DNA of 64,000 nucleotides from positions 36,660,151 through 36,724,150 of the forward strand of contig LS997564.1 of NCBI GenBank assembly GCA_000469685.2, in the 5' to 3' direction. Of the stretch, positions 1-10,369 are shown piece by piece; the first letter of the stretch is position 1, and each line of letters opens with the position of its first letter. The notes beneath the pieces are model-generated. The model worked only from the letters and a program-made list of their open reading frames with translations, ran no database searches and was not told where the DNA came from. The DNA comes from Haemonchus contortus (lineage: Eukaryota; Nematoda; Chromadorea; Rhabditida; Trichostrongylidae). The position numbers and the translations under genes were made by a program.

Positions 1-277
1 TCAAGTAAGCAGGAATCATTTTTGCGTCAAAGTCCTGATGAGTAACCAAGGCCACTTTTGCTTCACCAACTTCGCGCTTTTCTTTACGCGTAGTGGTTGT
101 CGTAGATGTCGTAGATGTCGTAGTCGTCGTAGTCGTCTTAGTCGTTGGTGCGCATGCCTTGATTAATGATATTTCGACACTCCTTCTATATAGTCAGCCT
201 ACAAGAGCTTCCCACTTCCATGTGCAACTTACCAACGAGACAGCGGCGAAACTGAAAAGGATAGCTAGACGAAGCAT
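1..277 (-). CDS. Secreted-protein family gene 1, 5' part only (runs off left edge)
   Basis: Two exons are visible on the minus strand. Exon 1 (277-233, 15 codons) encodes MLRLAILFSFAAVSL, a signal peptide, and ends at a GTAAGT donor. Exon 2 starts at 157 after AATCAAG and is still open at base 1. It begins ACAP, continues as an almost pure Thr run broken by K and S, then KREVGEAKVALVTHQDFDAK. The last part aligns with the conserved domain start of genes A and C. The linker is a threonine repeat, so mucin-type O-glycosylation is plausible. A TATA-like AATAAAAG lies 38 bases upstream (322-315). Exons 3 and 4 must lie outside the window, so intactness is unknown. Function not recognised; secretion is inferred from the leader. 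Confidence 0.65.
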
Positions 278-720
278 GACTTGAGGCAGGGATAAAGGCC
301 TCGGCATCGCCCTCCTTTTATTCGTTCGGAACAGCAGTGTGGCCGTTATGAAACCCATTTTGCTTCCATGAAGATGTTTGTAGAAGATAACTTTTGTGAA
401 AGCTCGCGAGCACCGTTTCATATACGACAGTAAGAAAAAGATCAAACACTTGTCGTAACTACAGCACGATGTGCAGAATTAGGAGCAGCTTGAAGAGAAC
501 TGTGGAGTCCCTCCATATCAAACCACTATGAGCTCGCCTGTGTAAGAATGAGCAGTGTGGATTTTCGGTATCAAAGTCGACGATTAAGTTGGTAATTCTT
601 AGGAATGCTTATGTTTTCCCCCTGTTCCACGTACGTGAGATTCTTCACAAGGTGATCTTTTGCAAACATTTACATGATTGGTTCACAGTGCGAATAACGA
701 TCGCCTCACCTTTCACGTTG
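278..720. promoter_or_regulatory. Conserved intergenic block, probable divergent promoter
   Basis: The block starts with the minus-strand TATA-like box of gene 1 (315-322). On the plus strand it contains ATGTTTGTAGAAGATAACTT (about 370-389) and TTTTGCAAACATTTACATG with CGATCG (about 656-702). The same elements recur in order at 15012-15430 and at 16660-16970, where they lie upstream of plus-strand gene B. Here no plus-strand family exon follows, so the plus-side gene is either lost or unrecognisable. That the block is regulatory is inferred from its conservation among paralogues. Confidence 0.5.
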
Positions 721-2327
721 GTAGTAAAAAGCAAAACCCGTAATTTATGACCACAGGGAATCTTACACCTAGTTTGACTGTCTCTGTCACCCTTGTGGTA
801 AACCGATCACGGAAATATGGAAGCTCCTCCAGACTATATGGAGGCAAAATGTCCTGACGGATAGCAAAATTGGAACCTATAACTTGCTGGAAGCTTCATG
901 CGACCACTTCCGACGAAGAGCCTAAGGTTAGTCAAGCGCAACCTATTCATCACTTGAACAAAGCCAGATCAGCTGCAAATAATCGACTATCCGAAGGAAT
1001 TAGCAGTGGGGGGAAACAGGCTGTATCGGAGTATTGCTTATATTCACTGCCATGTTTTCACGCTTCTAACAATAAGTCGAGAACAGCATTAGAGCAGTCT
1101 TTCGATTCCCCTTCATTTCTTCCTTCCTATTTCCATCGCCAATGCTATAATCGATGTTCTCCTTTCCTGATTTCTGGCTAATTTTCGCTCTCCTTCACTG
1201 CCATTTTTGTTATTTTTTCTGATTGTTTTGCTCACATGTTGCTCATTCAATGGTTTATTCCTTTTATTTATTCTTTATTGCTTCAATGCATGACAAAAAG
1301 AGGACGCATTTATTAGTCCTTCAATCAATCAAATCTGAACATCGGTACCCAGAGTATTTCTGTTTAGTAGCTTATTAGCACGGCCTCGGAAAGAGGGCGA
1401 AAAAGAAAATTCCTCATGGATCATCCCATGAACTCATGTAAACGTTAGGCTGACTCCGGGGGCTTTTCTCGGAAGATTTGGGAGCCAGTTTCCTAAAACC
1501 AAGGTAAATCTGGGTGCAACCAGCCCAAGAATGACGTGTTTCTCTCGAAGGTGATTCACACGCATTTTGAAGTCTTGCCATCATTGAAGACCTGTAGACT
1601 ATAATAGTTCTACGGTCAGCACCACGGGCAGCGTCGAATCAAATCACAGTGGAAACTCACTCTTGCATTTTCGTTTGGACGAGCACGTTCTGCATCAGCA
1701 AAGTCTTACTTACATACATTTTGGTTACGTCATGGCGTTGTTGAACAGCATCCTGGGCAGAATACCCGTTCTTCGGAAGCGCTTCAGATTCTTCAGTAGC
1801 AATACTGAGACACGTTCACGAATAAGGGAGAACCTGGAAATATGATGTTTGATCTCATCTATGCTATTATTCCAGCACCTAGGTGCGCAATCTGATAATG
1901 GCATAACCCTTCTAACTTCACCAGTCGGGCCGCCCGGCTAACGCTTAGCTTCCCTCTTTTCCTCCTGTAATAATCGACAAATGGACCCCTCCTCATTTGG
2001 AACAAATGATATTTTTCGGAACATGGAGTTCGACAGAAGACTAATAGGGTGTGCAAAATGTACGAAATAAGTCTATGCTTATGCCTCTGATTAGAAGTTC
2101 CATTCTGTTGCTGTTCATCTGGGAATAATGACTTATTGGATGCTCAAATGGTAGGGAACAAAAGCCCTGAATGGTAGCAACAAATGATCTCGAGCTATAC
2201 CATCATCAAATGTCTTTATCAAAAGCTTCCCTTCTTTACAGAGATACCATTCATTGGAAATCGAAGATTATCAGCGATCGGATAAGTTTTGCCAAAAATG
2301 ATATCGAAATGAAGGGATACAGTCGTA
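721..2327. other. No supported gene
   Basis: Open frames at 870-1181, 1663-1845 and 1859-2056 show no recognisable motif, splice context or resemblance to anything else in the window. I treat them as chance. There is no clear repeat end in this stretch. Confidence 0.5.
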
Positions 2328-3253
2328 TAATATTTTCAAAAAGTTCTGTCGTTTTTCAACGCTCAACTTTCAATGCTCATATATCGGCTCAAACAAAACT
2401 TTATCAATCGAAATGAAAACCATTATTATATACACACTTTTGCCAACGAGCAACAAGCTTGCCTATCCCGGTTGCATAGAACTCTGGAGATCTAGAAGCG
2501 ATGAATTCGATGTAGGTCGGTTTGACATCGTGTCGATTGTTCAGGCGTTCCTCTTGGAGGAAGATGTCGAGATGCTTGAAAAAAGTGGTGGTCGGTTGGA
2601 ACGAGGTCAATTGAGTAGGTGGGTGTGGCAGAGTTTCATAGCCAAGCTCGTTCAGTTTCTTCAAGATGGTCTGTGTTACATGGGAGCACGCGCTGTCGTG
2701 GAGAAGGATCGGCCCCTCCTTGTTCACCAATCCAGGGCTCATGAGCTGCAGCTTCTGGTGCATTTCGTAGATACCTTGGCAGTATCTTTCAGCTGTGATA
2801 GTTTCGCCCGGGTACAAATAGCTAAGATGTGTCAAACCAGCCGTTTACCACCATCACCGACTTCGAGACTTTCGTCGCCGTCACGGAATTCCTCGAACCA
2901 TCGCTGTGCAGTACGTACATTTGTTGCTCCAGGACCAAACGCTATGCTGTTATCTCGAGCCATGTCCGCTGCATTCCTGCCTAGTTCGAATTGAAAAAGG
3001 AATATGGTGCGAACTTGTTGTTTGCCCATGTTTTTTCCAAGCTTTTGCAAAAGCTAAGAACTACGTACTAAAAAAACTATACTAAAAACAAGAAAACTAC
3101 CACTATGAGGCGAAGCTGATGCAACACTAATTGGTAAGAAGGAGCAAGAAATGCACTTCCAAATGGTATACTATATAAGAGCAGAGCGACGGAAAATAAA
3201 TCAGTGAAAAGCGTCTAATAGTAAGCCTTCCAAAACTTTCTGAAACACCTAAT
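2328..3253 (-). mobile_element. Mariner-family element, internally deleted
   Basis: Terminal inverted repeats are recognisable though diverged. The left end reads TTTTCAAAAAGTTCTGTCG near 2332-2350 and the right end, read on the minus strand, reads TTTCAGAAAGTTCCGTCG near 3253. The interior encodes mariner transposase pieces on the minus strand. At about 925 bp it is shorter than the usual 1.3 kb because the middle of the transposase is missing. The right end and its flank are duplicated at 3643-3893. Confidence 0.75.
2404..3050 (-). pseudogene. Mariner transposase remnant
   Basis: Two overlapping reading frames carry the two ends of a mariner transposase. The N-terminal piece (3050-2832) has the helix-turn-helix region with FELGRNAADMARD and RTAQRWFEEFRDGDESLE. 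The C-terminal piece (2835-2404) has PGETITAERYCQ, the second catalytic region as LLHDSACSH, and a C-terminus ending KCVYNNGFHFD. The stretch carrying the first catalytic aspartate is deleted. The D34D third aspartate, normally just before YHFFKH, reads TTTFFKH, so it is lost. The protein cannot be an active transposase. The frame is also shifted between the halves. Confidence 0.85.
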
Positions 3254-3893
3254 AAATAACTAAGGCTTCAAATTCAGTCGGTGGGTGGATCTTGCATTCT
3301 GAGGCCTACTCCATCTCGGCAGTGTTCCCATCTTGCCGCCTCAACTTCTATGGAACCCTCCCCCCCTGTGGGCGGAGTCTCGACCCGCCACCCACCACAA
3401 GTTTTCCCATCCTGCCGATTGTAGTCCTACTAGGTTTGAACGCTCTAGGTCCACGGGAACAGCAGTTATGAATTTATGCTCGAACATTTATTTTGCACGA
3501 ACCCCGTCTCCTGTGAGCGGAGTTCGATTTTGTCACACACCATGAGTGTTCCCATCATGCCGCTGTACAACTACCAAACTTGAACTCTCTAGATCTACGA
3601 AGACAATTGTGTGTGTTGTGTGTAGGAACTATGTACTAAAAAAGGCTAGGAACTATGTACTAAAAAACTATGCTGAAAACAAGAAAACTACCACTATGAG
3701 GCGAGGCTGATGCAGCGCTGAGATATAGCAAGAAATGCGCTTTCAAATGGCACACTATGTAACAGCAGAACGACGGAATATAGGTCAGGAAAAGAGCGTC
3801 TAAAAGTAGGCCATTCAAAACGACGGAACTTTCTGAAACACCTAATAAATAACTGAGGGTTCAGATTCAGCCTGTGAGTGGATCTTGCTTTTG
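3057..3893. repeat. Direct repeats flanking a Helitron-type minisatellite fragment
   Basis: Segment 3057-3293 (5' end of the mariner plus about 40 bases of flank) recurs in direct orientation at 3643-3893 with scattered substitutions and short indels. Because the flank outside the mariner end is repeated too, this is a segmental duplication and not a second insertion. The bases between (3294-3640) are, in reverse orientation, the same repeat as the Helitron interior at 36230-36960. Shared features are GTGGGCGGAGTC boxes and TTCAAACTTGGTAG-type boxes. Confidence 0.7.
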
Positions 3894-5359
3894 AGCTTCT
3901 TAGTGTCATTGAAATTCGAGAAACATTAGCAGCTCCTCTTCTACAGACTCCTTACTGCTTACTTTTTTCATTTCTATTTTTCATGGCTCTCTCGTTTCTT
4001 CAGGAAGACTTCTTGGAGTCTTATGTTGAGTGAACTTCTGGAACAGTGCACAATGACAGAAACTGGAAAATTGAAGTGAAACTGGGCAAGATCACCACAT
4101 TACTTACAATTTGTAGAGCGACCCTGCTGCCATGGTGATTGAGAGATATGGGTAGAATTTCCGGTTTTTTAAATTTTTAATTTTTTTTGTTGAGTATTTA
4201 CTTAATGAAAGGGAAAACCGAGCGAACAACACAGAAAAGTCAAACTTTCTCATGGATTTGCAATCCTCAAGGTTTGCCAAGTTTGCACGATAACGACTCT
4301 CCCTCGCACGAATTTCATTCTCGCCCCGCCAGCATTACGCACGCAGTTATAAACAAAGTATGCTTGGTGTATTCTGACATGTAGGAAAGTCGAAAAGAGA
4401 GGTGGAAAGGGAGGATGGGAGTGTCGTAACTTTTTTTATGAAAAAATTTTCTAGTGTTTTGCCCATCTGGTGAACCCTGTTGAGAGTACATTTCTCTTCA
4501 GCGGCGGAAATGCATCCCATCTTCGTTGTAGATTCCCACTGATGACCTCCGTTTTCTTGTTGATCACGTCGTGACTATGGAAAGTATTTCGGTTAACTGT
4601 ATGCTGCCTAATTCAAATTACAGCGTCGTTCAAGGGGACAGCGAATAATTCACAGTAGTCGGTTACTTAACTCGATCGGCCACCTTCAAATATGCAGAAA
4701 ACATTGGAGCCTGGATAAGTTGTTGCTTAACATCTCCTAGATTTCGGCTGTCGTAGATTGAGCGGAGCGTTCTTGCAGTGGGCAGTACTTTCACATAAGT
4801 CAGGAACACATAAGATTTGGTGAGGGTGTGGGGGCCAGAAAATAAATAAAAGGAATGAGCAAGGCTCCAGGCGTGCTGGGGTGCGTAAATTCAGCGAAGC
4901 TTCGCCCACGAAGGGAGAGACGTGTGTTCAAGTAGAAGATACTTTCAAAAAATATATAACTCTGTTCAAAAACGATCCAGAATGCGGAAATAAGTGGTCA
5001 CAGGCAAAAGAAGGGATGGTACCAAATCTCTTAAGTGGGCGAGTTTTGCAATAAGGTGGGGGCTGGGATCAAAAACTTACAACTTTGTCTAAAAACGTTT
5101 TAGAATGCACAAAAAATGGTAAGAAGTAATGGTAGAAATGTGGTCAAAGCCGTGGAGGGGTGGGCGGGGGTTAGCACTGAGGTATTCGGGGCTCAGATAG
5201 AGAATTCATGACTGTGTTTGGAATGTTCCCGAATGCGGGAGAAAGTGCTCCGAGCTAACAGAAGAAATATGGTCAAATCTTTGGAGTGGGTTGTAATTCT
5301 GCTCCAGAAAGTCATTGTCCAAAATGAGCAAAAGTCAGGAATGAAGAAATGAAGGATAA
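3894..5359. other. No supported gene
   Basis: Nothing recognisable. The stretch around 4930-5300 holds several loosely similar lines containing AACTTTGTCTAAAAACG and AGAATGC-like words, possibly a very old tandem repeat. Confidence 0.4.
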
Positions 5360-5710
5360 AATTTTTTGATCAATCCCGTTTGATCTGAGGGATGTGTCCA
5401 GGCATCCGAATTCCAATCAGAATCACAGTGGCGTATCGAATGCATATGTGACCTATTCAGTGACTTGTTTTGGCCGGCCTGCGCTGTATGCTACCAGTCA
5501 GTGCTTTTATCTTCCCAGACGAGTCTGGTACCAATGAAGCGACCCTAGAGGAATGGGAGGCTTGGTTGGCCTAGGCAATATCGATCCGGGACTCAAACCC
5601 ATGACCATGCGCCTAAGAAGTGAGCCGCATGCCACTACACCACCTCTGCTTGAGCCGCATGCCACTACACCACCTCTGCTTGAGCCGCATGCCACTACAC
5701 CACCTTTGCC
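5360..5710 (-). repeat. tRNA-derived SINE, copy with triplicated 5' end
   Basis: Minus-strand copy of the window's main SINE. It starts on the plus strand with the 3' tail AAGGATAAAATTTTTTGATC and contains CCAGACGAGTCTGGTACCA and GATCCGGGACTCAAACCC, the B-box region. The 5' end, which carries the A-box-like sequence, is present three times as exact or near-exact 30-bp units at 5621-5650, 5651-5680 and 5681-5710. Confidence 0.8.
5621..5710 (-). repeat. 3 x 30-bp tandem repeat of the SINE A-box end
   Basis: The unit TGAGCCGCATGCCACTACAC followed by CACCTCTGCT is repeated three times. One late base differs in the third unit. It corresponds to the SINE head, so the internal promoter start has been triplicated. 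Confidence 0.9.
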
Positions 5711-6250
5711 TTAAAGAGTCAAGACAACGTAAAAAGAGCAAATGTTAGGAATAGGTCAACAAATCAGACAAGGAAGACTAACTGTCGGTTGACCTTCATC
5801 ATAAACTCATAGCCCAAGACAGCTCGTAACCAGATTCTCGAGGGTAGAGCTCACGTCGAAGAATTTATCTCTGTTTGACGTGCTCCTTATTTGAAGCACA
5901 GCACGAGTTAGTAAGCGAAGCCCAAAGGTTGCATGATAACCAGTAGTAAGAAACGGGAGACTCTCCGAATAGTGGCTGGTTTTGAACCTGTTCATTTTTA
6001 GGACAGTGATCATGACGGTGTGTTTAGACGATTTTTAGTCGCTGCAAAGCAACCTATATTAGCTATAAGCGTGTTGCATGGACAGACAATGTGCTAAATT
6101 GTGAATAGTGCATCAGATCGGTCAGCCTTTAAAAAGCCGTTGGCATGGCATTTTCTCGAGTTGTTCTTCGCCATGAACAATCAAAACCGGTTTCTGAGCC
6201 CATATTGCATCCTGTCTAATCGGCTTTTCGGCCCGACACTGCCCTTTCCT

Positions 6251-6382
6251 AAAGACCGCAGATCGCTACAAATAAGAAACCTTGAAAAACTTCTCTGGCG
6301 AGCTGCACCTTCAACTGACGTTTTGATACTTCATACAAGTGATCGTCCTCTGAAATCTATCACTCGTTCGAAGCGACTTATG
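6251..6382 (+). pseudogene. Conserved reading frame in palindrome arm (left copy)
   Basis: Within a longer open frame (6101-6520) the residues DRRSLQIRNLEKLLWRAAP and DRPLKSITRSKR are matched in the right arm (12031 to about 11905, minus strand) by DRKSLPVGNLEKLLWQAVP and DRPLEPITFLKR. Similarity kept at the protein level suggests a former coding exon, possibly of a neighbouring gene. I do not recognise it. It could also be chance given the shared ancestry of the arms. Confidence 0.3.
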
Positions 6383-6469
6383 AGAGAAATAGCGGCAAAA
6401 ATAAAAATTGCGGCTGGGTGGAAACTAACAGACCTGATGCATCAATCTGGAGTTCAGCCACCTTTTATT

Positions 6470-6856
6470 CGTCTGGATCGGGCACTATGGGGCTATTTTC
6501 GTAATCATTGGAATGTTTGAAGAAGATTAGTTTTCTAAGAGCCCATGTCAATACTTCCATCTACGTCAACAAGAAAGGCCTCAAGCATACATTGTGACAA
6601 TGGTGTAACGTGTCGCCCCTTGAATCGTTTATATGTTTGCGCATCCAACCATTGTCTGGGATATTGAGCAGTGCGGGTTAAGAGGAAAAATTAGATAATA
6701 ATTCCTGAAATTGCTAAATGTTTCCATTGTTGTTCCCATGTCAAGAAAGTGATCTCCTGTAAACATACTCATGATTTCGAACCGATTTCGTAACAAAAGA
6801 ATTGCTCACGGAAAGTATAAAAGTGTAGCCGAAATTCATCAAGGCAGCAATTTCCC
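6470..6856 (+). promoter_or_regulatory. Upstream region and core promoter of gene A
   Basis: A TATA box TATAAAAG lies at 6816-6823, 34 bases before the ATG, preceded by ATTGCTCACGGAAAG. Gene C has the same box at the same distance and gene B has AATAAAAG at 35 bases. If transcription starts about 30 bases below the TATA box, the 5' leader is only a few bases long. Farther up, CCTTTTATTCG (6470-6480) and ATGTTTGAAGAAGATTA (about 6511-6527) match the conserved intergenic block of genes 1, B and D. Confidence 0.6.
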
Positions 6857-7876
6857 ATGCGTCGGCTCGTATTTGTCAGCATCATCGCTCTTGCGTTGGT
6901 GAGTCTCTCAAGTAGTGGGTGAACCCTTGTAGGGCAGGTATCTAAGGAAAACGTGAGACGGAAACGAAAAGTAGAGTCATAATTCCCACAAGAGTTCTAT
7001 GTCTTGTTTAGGCTTGTGCTCCAAAGACAAACTCAGGTAGCTCAGGCAAAAACAACAAAAAGAACAAATGCAATGATAAAAAAACAACTGCGAGTTCGGA
7101 TTCGACGACGACTAAAGGAAATTCGGGTGGATCTACAACCAAAGGAAAACGCGAAGTTGGGCAAGCACAAGTCACCTTGGTAACCTATCTGGACTTCGAT
7201 GCGGAAATGACTTCTTTCTATTTGAAGGCGGTCAGATCAGTGGTGAGTAAACGTATATCTTCAAAGATGCAAGCTAAATGGCCACTAAGATCTCATTACT
7301 TCACGAAAGTTCTCCTATAGGCGGTGTCTACAGCTTTGTACGCAATGCTAGTTCAGGTGGAGCAGCACGAGAAAAGCTCTGGAATTTTCTACAACCCTGA
7401 ACTAATCAGTGTCAAAGCGGAGAACATCAGTGGAAAATTCGCTGTCGTGTATACCATCCTTGGTGTGGATTGCGACGAGGTTACACCTTGCCATTTACTT
7501 TGTTAAATTGCAAGACAATTAGCGTCAACATTGCGTGGATACCAAAGTGCTTATGACTGCCTGGCGCGCGTGATGATAGGTCGTCGGCGCTCACTTGCTA
7601 TGCATGGGCCTGGAGGAGATGCACAGAGGCAAGCTCAGTAGATTGCTCATCTACCACTGGAGTGGCTTTCATGATGTGGGTTAGGTTTTCTCTAGAGACG
7701 AAAATTTTCTTATAGACTCGTTTCTGCATTCCTAAATTTGCAACTCCCGATTTCATTCTTGCTGAAGTTTAAAAGCCATTTTTCAGCTGAACCACTTTAT
7801 TTCCACAGTCAATGGGCTCTCGGCACTCACTGAGCAAGTCACCATTACATGCGGAGGCAGATCGACAGTTTTGTAG
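6857..7876 (+). CDS. Small secreted protein, gene A (four exons, about 173 aa)
   Basis: Exons are 6857-6898, 7012-7242, 7321-7479 and 7787-7876, all joined in phase 0. Exon 1 encodes the signal peptide MRRLVFVSIIALAL. Exon 2 opens ACAPK, then a Ser/Gly/Asn/Lys/Thr-rich linker with a second Cys (NKCND), then KREVGQAQVTLVTYLDFDAE. Exon 3 has a helical stretch (TALYAMLVQVEQHEK) and AENISGKFAVVYTILGVDCDE, including an N-glycosylation sequon. Exon 4 is LNHFISTVNGLSALTEQ and VTITCGGRSTVL, then stop. Four cysteines are shared with genes B and C. The predicted beta-alpha-beta-beta-alpha-beta order would fit an SEA/ferredoxin-like domain behind a mucin-like linker (inference). The exon 3 donor GTTACA is weak; reading through adds VTPCHLLC and a stop. 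The family is unknown to me. Extracellular role inferred from the leader. Confidence 0.8.
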
Positions 7877-8215
7877 TTTCTCTAAAGAATGCCTGACTGA
7901 AATGAAACGTGCATCGAAGACAGAGCTTGAGATTACACATGCATACGTGCATACTTGAAGGCACTTCGGACTCCAACAGATCTTTTTGTAAAAAAGCACG
8001 GGAATCGCATATAGTTTTTCCTTCGTGGACGAGTTTGTAGAGTTCTTCTAGATAATTTAGTGTTTTTGATCTACTCTGCTTGGGCGCTTTACTACCGTAC
8101 AACCGTTAGCAGTGAAACCTGCTTATGGCGTGGTCGCAAAGTAGCGCCACTTGATGCTACCTTTCTTCATCTCCTAGGAGCAAGTACTGTGAAGTTTATC
8201 TAATCTACCTTGGAA

Positions 8216-8287
8216 CACTTTCTGGAATGTCAGAGAGAATATATATCAAGGTACTTTCTGGAATGTCAGAGAGAATATATATCAAGG
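8216..8287. repeat. 36-bp tandem duplication
   Basis: A 36-bp unit ending GAGAATATATATCAAGG occurs twice in a row (8216-8251 and 8252-8287), with one substitution at the first base. The right palindrome arm has only one copy, so this duplication is younger than the palindrome. Confidence 0.9.
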
Positions 8288-8899
8288 TGGCGGCTAGCTG
8301 CGGAATTCCCTATGTCATTTTGAGAAATTGTAACAAACGTAGACGTGATTTGTCACAGTGTCCTTCGCCAGTCTCAATTATCAAAAGAGGGTAAAGTCAG
8401 CTCATGTGCTCATTGCATATTTTATACTACAAATGCACGGATGCACTACATCATCAATACGCTTCAGAATGGATGAAACGCTTGATGTGCTCAATGAGCA
8501 GCTCCACCAATTCAACTTTTAAACTGTGGCTTCGTGCGGGAGCTAGTCTAATTTATGTAGGCTAACTGGGGTGTACGGTACTAAGTAAATAGAAGACGAA
8601 AGGAGGAGACAAAAATACCCTACTTCACGTACTTTACGCGGATTCTGCTCATACCGGTGCTGTGACGTAAGCGTTGTTTGTAACATGTACAAAACAGCAA
8701 CTGCAGTCTTTACAAGAAGGGGGAGGGAAAGAGTGGCATAAACTGGTACATGAGATTGTATAGCTGAGTAGTTATGGGGCACAAGTGGCAGACCACACTC
8801 AAGTTGGCGTCCTTCGAGAAATTGTGAAATAGACCGCATTTTCGGTTTCTTTTCTGATCGCATTAGGTTAGTGCAAGAACCCAACAGCAAAGCTGTCAA

Positions 8900-9403
8900 A
8901 GACACAGTTAACGATAAAACTGGCCTCTGACTATGAGATATCTCTTTAGGATAAATCTGTGGCCCTATCCTGTGTGGCGTTGTCAGGTCGGAAAAGAGCC
9001 GTAGGTGGGGAGTTGTAAGGCCTCGAAGACTGTATCGTTGCATGCCACACTGAATACGGGCAAATTTTCTCGGGATAGTAGGGGATGCGCCACCCACAGT
9101 TACCACCCATTTAAGAAGCAAACAACTTGTCTTGCCCCACGGCGACAGCAGTGGCGATATTGGACAGTTTTCACTTGATGAAGTCAGCTCTCTGCGCAAT
9201 CGCAGCAATTGAAATATCGTTTGAATGCTCCTCCCATGCCATTTCCGTCATGATATCTCGAACAACCCCATTCTTCACTACTAGAAAGTCATAATTTTTT
9301 CAATTCGGCGGATGTTTTAGCTGTCTTCGCCACACTACTCTCGAACAACACCTCCACTTTTCGACCTTGGAAGGGTACCTCAAAATGTTCGTAAACTGCG
9401 TCT
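8900..9403. mobile_element. TTAA-type MITE at the palindrome centre
   Basis: The ends are AGACACAGTTAACGATAAAA (left) and TTCGTAAACTGCGTCT (right), diverged versions of the family ends AGGCAC...GTGCCT. Internal sequence (GGTACCTCAAAATG near the right end and the CCATTTCCGTCATGATATCTC block) matches the copies at 18263-18723 and 60053-60565. Flanking bases are TCAA and TTTA, degenerate relative to TTAA. No coding capacity. Confidence 0.75.
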
Positions 9404-10369
9404 TTTACAATTTTACTGTTGGATTTTTGCAGCAACTTAGTGCAATTAGAAAAATAGCCTAGGATGCAGCCTATCTCCCGATTTCTCGAAGGACGCCATC
9501 TTCAATGTCGTCCACCATTTGTTCCCTATAACCATTCAGCTATATAATCTCAGGTACCAGTTTATGCAACTCTTTTCTTACCCCTCCTCCTGCACAGAGT
9601 TTTTTATGTTACAAACAACAGCATGTGTCGCAGCACATGTATGAGCAAAATTTGCGTTATATACGATGTTCTTCAAATCGTTCCTGATATCAATCTATAC
9701 CGCACACCCCAGTAGAGCCTGCTTTAATGAGGGCACCTTCGTGCGAAACCACTCCTGAGTTGATTTGGTGAAATTGAATATTGAGAACAACAGACATTCT
9801 TAAACGTATTGCTGATATAGCGCATCCATGCATTTAAAGTATGTGCAGATGCAAGCTAGCACTAACTTCCCCATTCCAGTTCCAGGCAAATGGGGCTGAT
9901 GAAAGCCACTGATATAAATCATGTTTTCGTTTGTCACAAATCCTTGGGACGAGATAGTGAATTATGCAACTAGCTGCCAGCTCGATATATGTATATTCTC
10001 TCTGACATGCTAGAAAGCGTTTCAAGGCAGATTAGATAAACTTCACAGTACTTGCGAAGAGAAGATGAAAAACCTAGAATCTCGTGGCACTACTCTGCAA
10101 CCACGCCATCAGCAGGTTTCACTGCTAAGTATTGTACGGTGGTAAAGCGCCCAAGCAGAGTAGATCGAAAATCCACTAAATTATCTCGGAGAACTCTAGA
10201 AACTCGCCCACAAAGGAAAAACTGTGGACGTTCTAACTGTTTTTTCGTACAAAAAGATCTGCTAGAGTCCATTATATCTGCAAGTATGCATATCCGTGTT
10301 GTGGAAATGTATAATCTCAGATCTGTCTTCAATGCACGTTTTATTTCAGTCGGGCGTTCTTCAGAGAAA

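Noticed and set aside
8543..9208. 221-residue minus-strand open frame
   Set aside because: It spans the central MITE and both inner arm ends; the frame is not kept in the mirrored arm.
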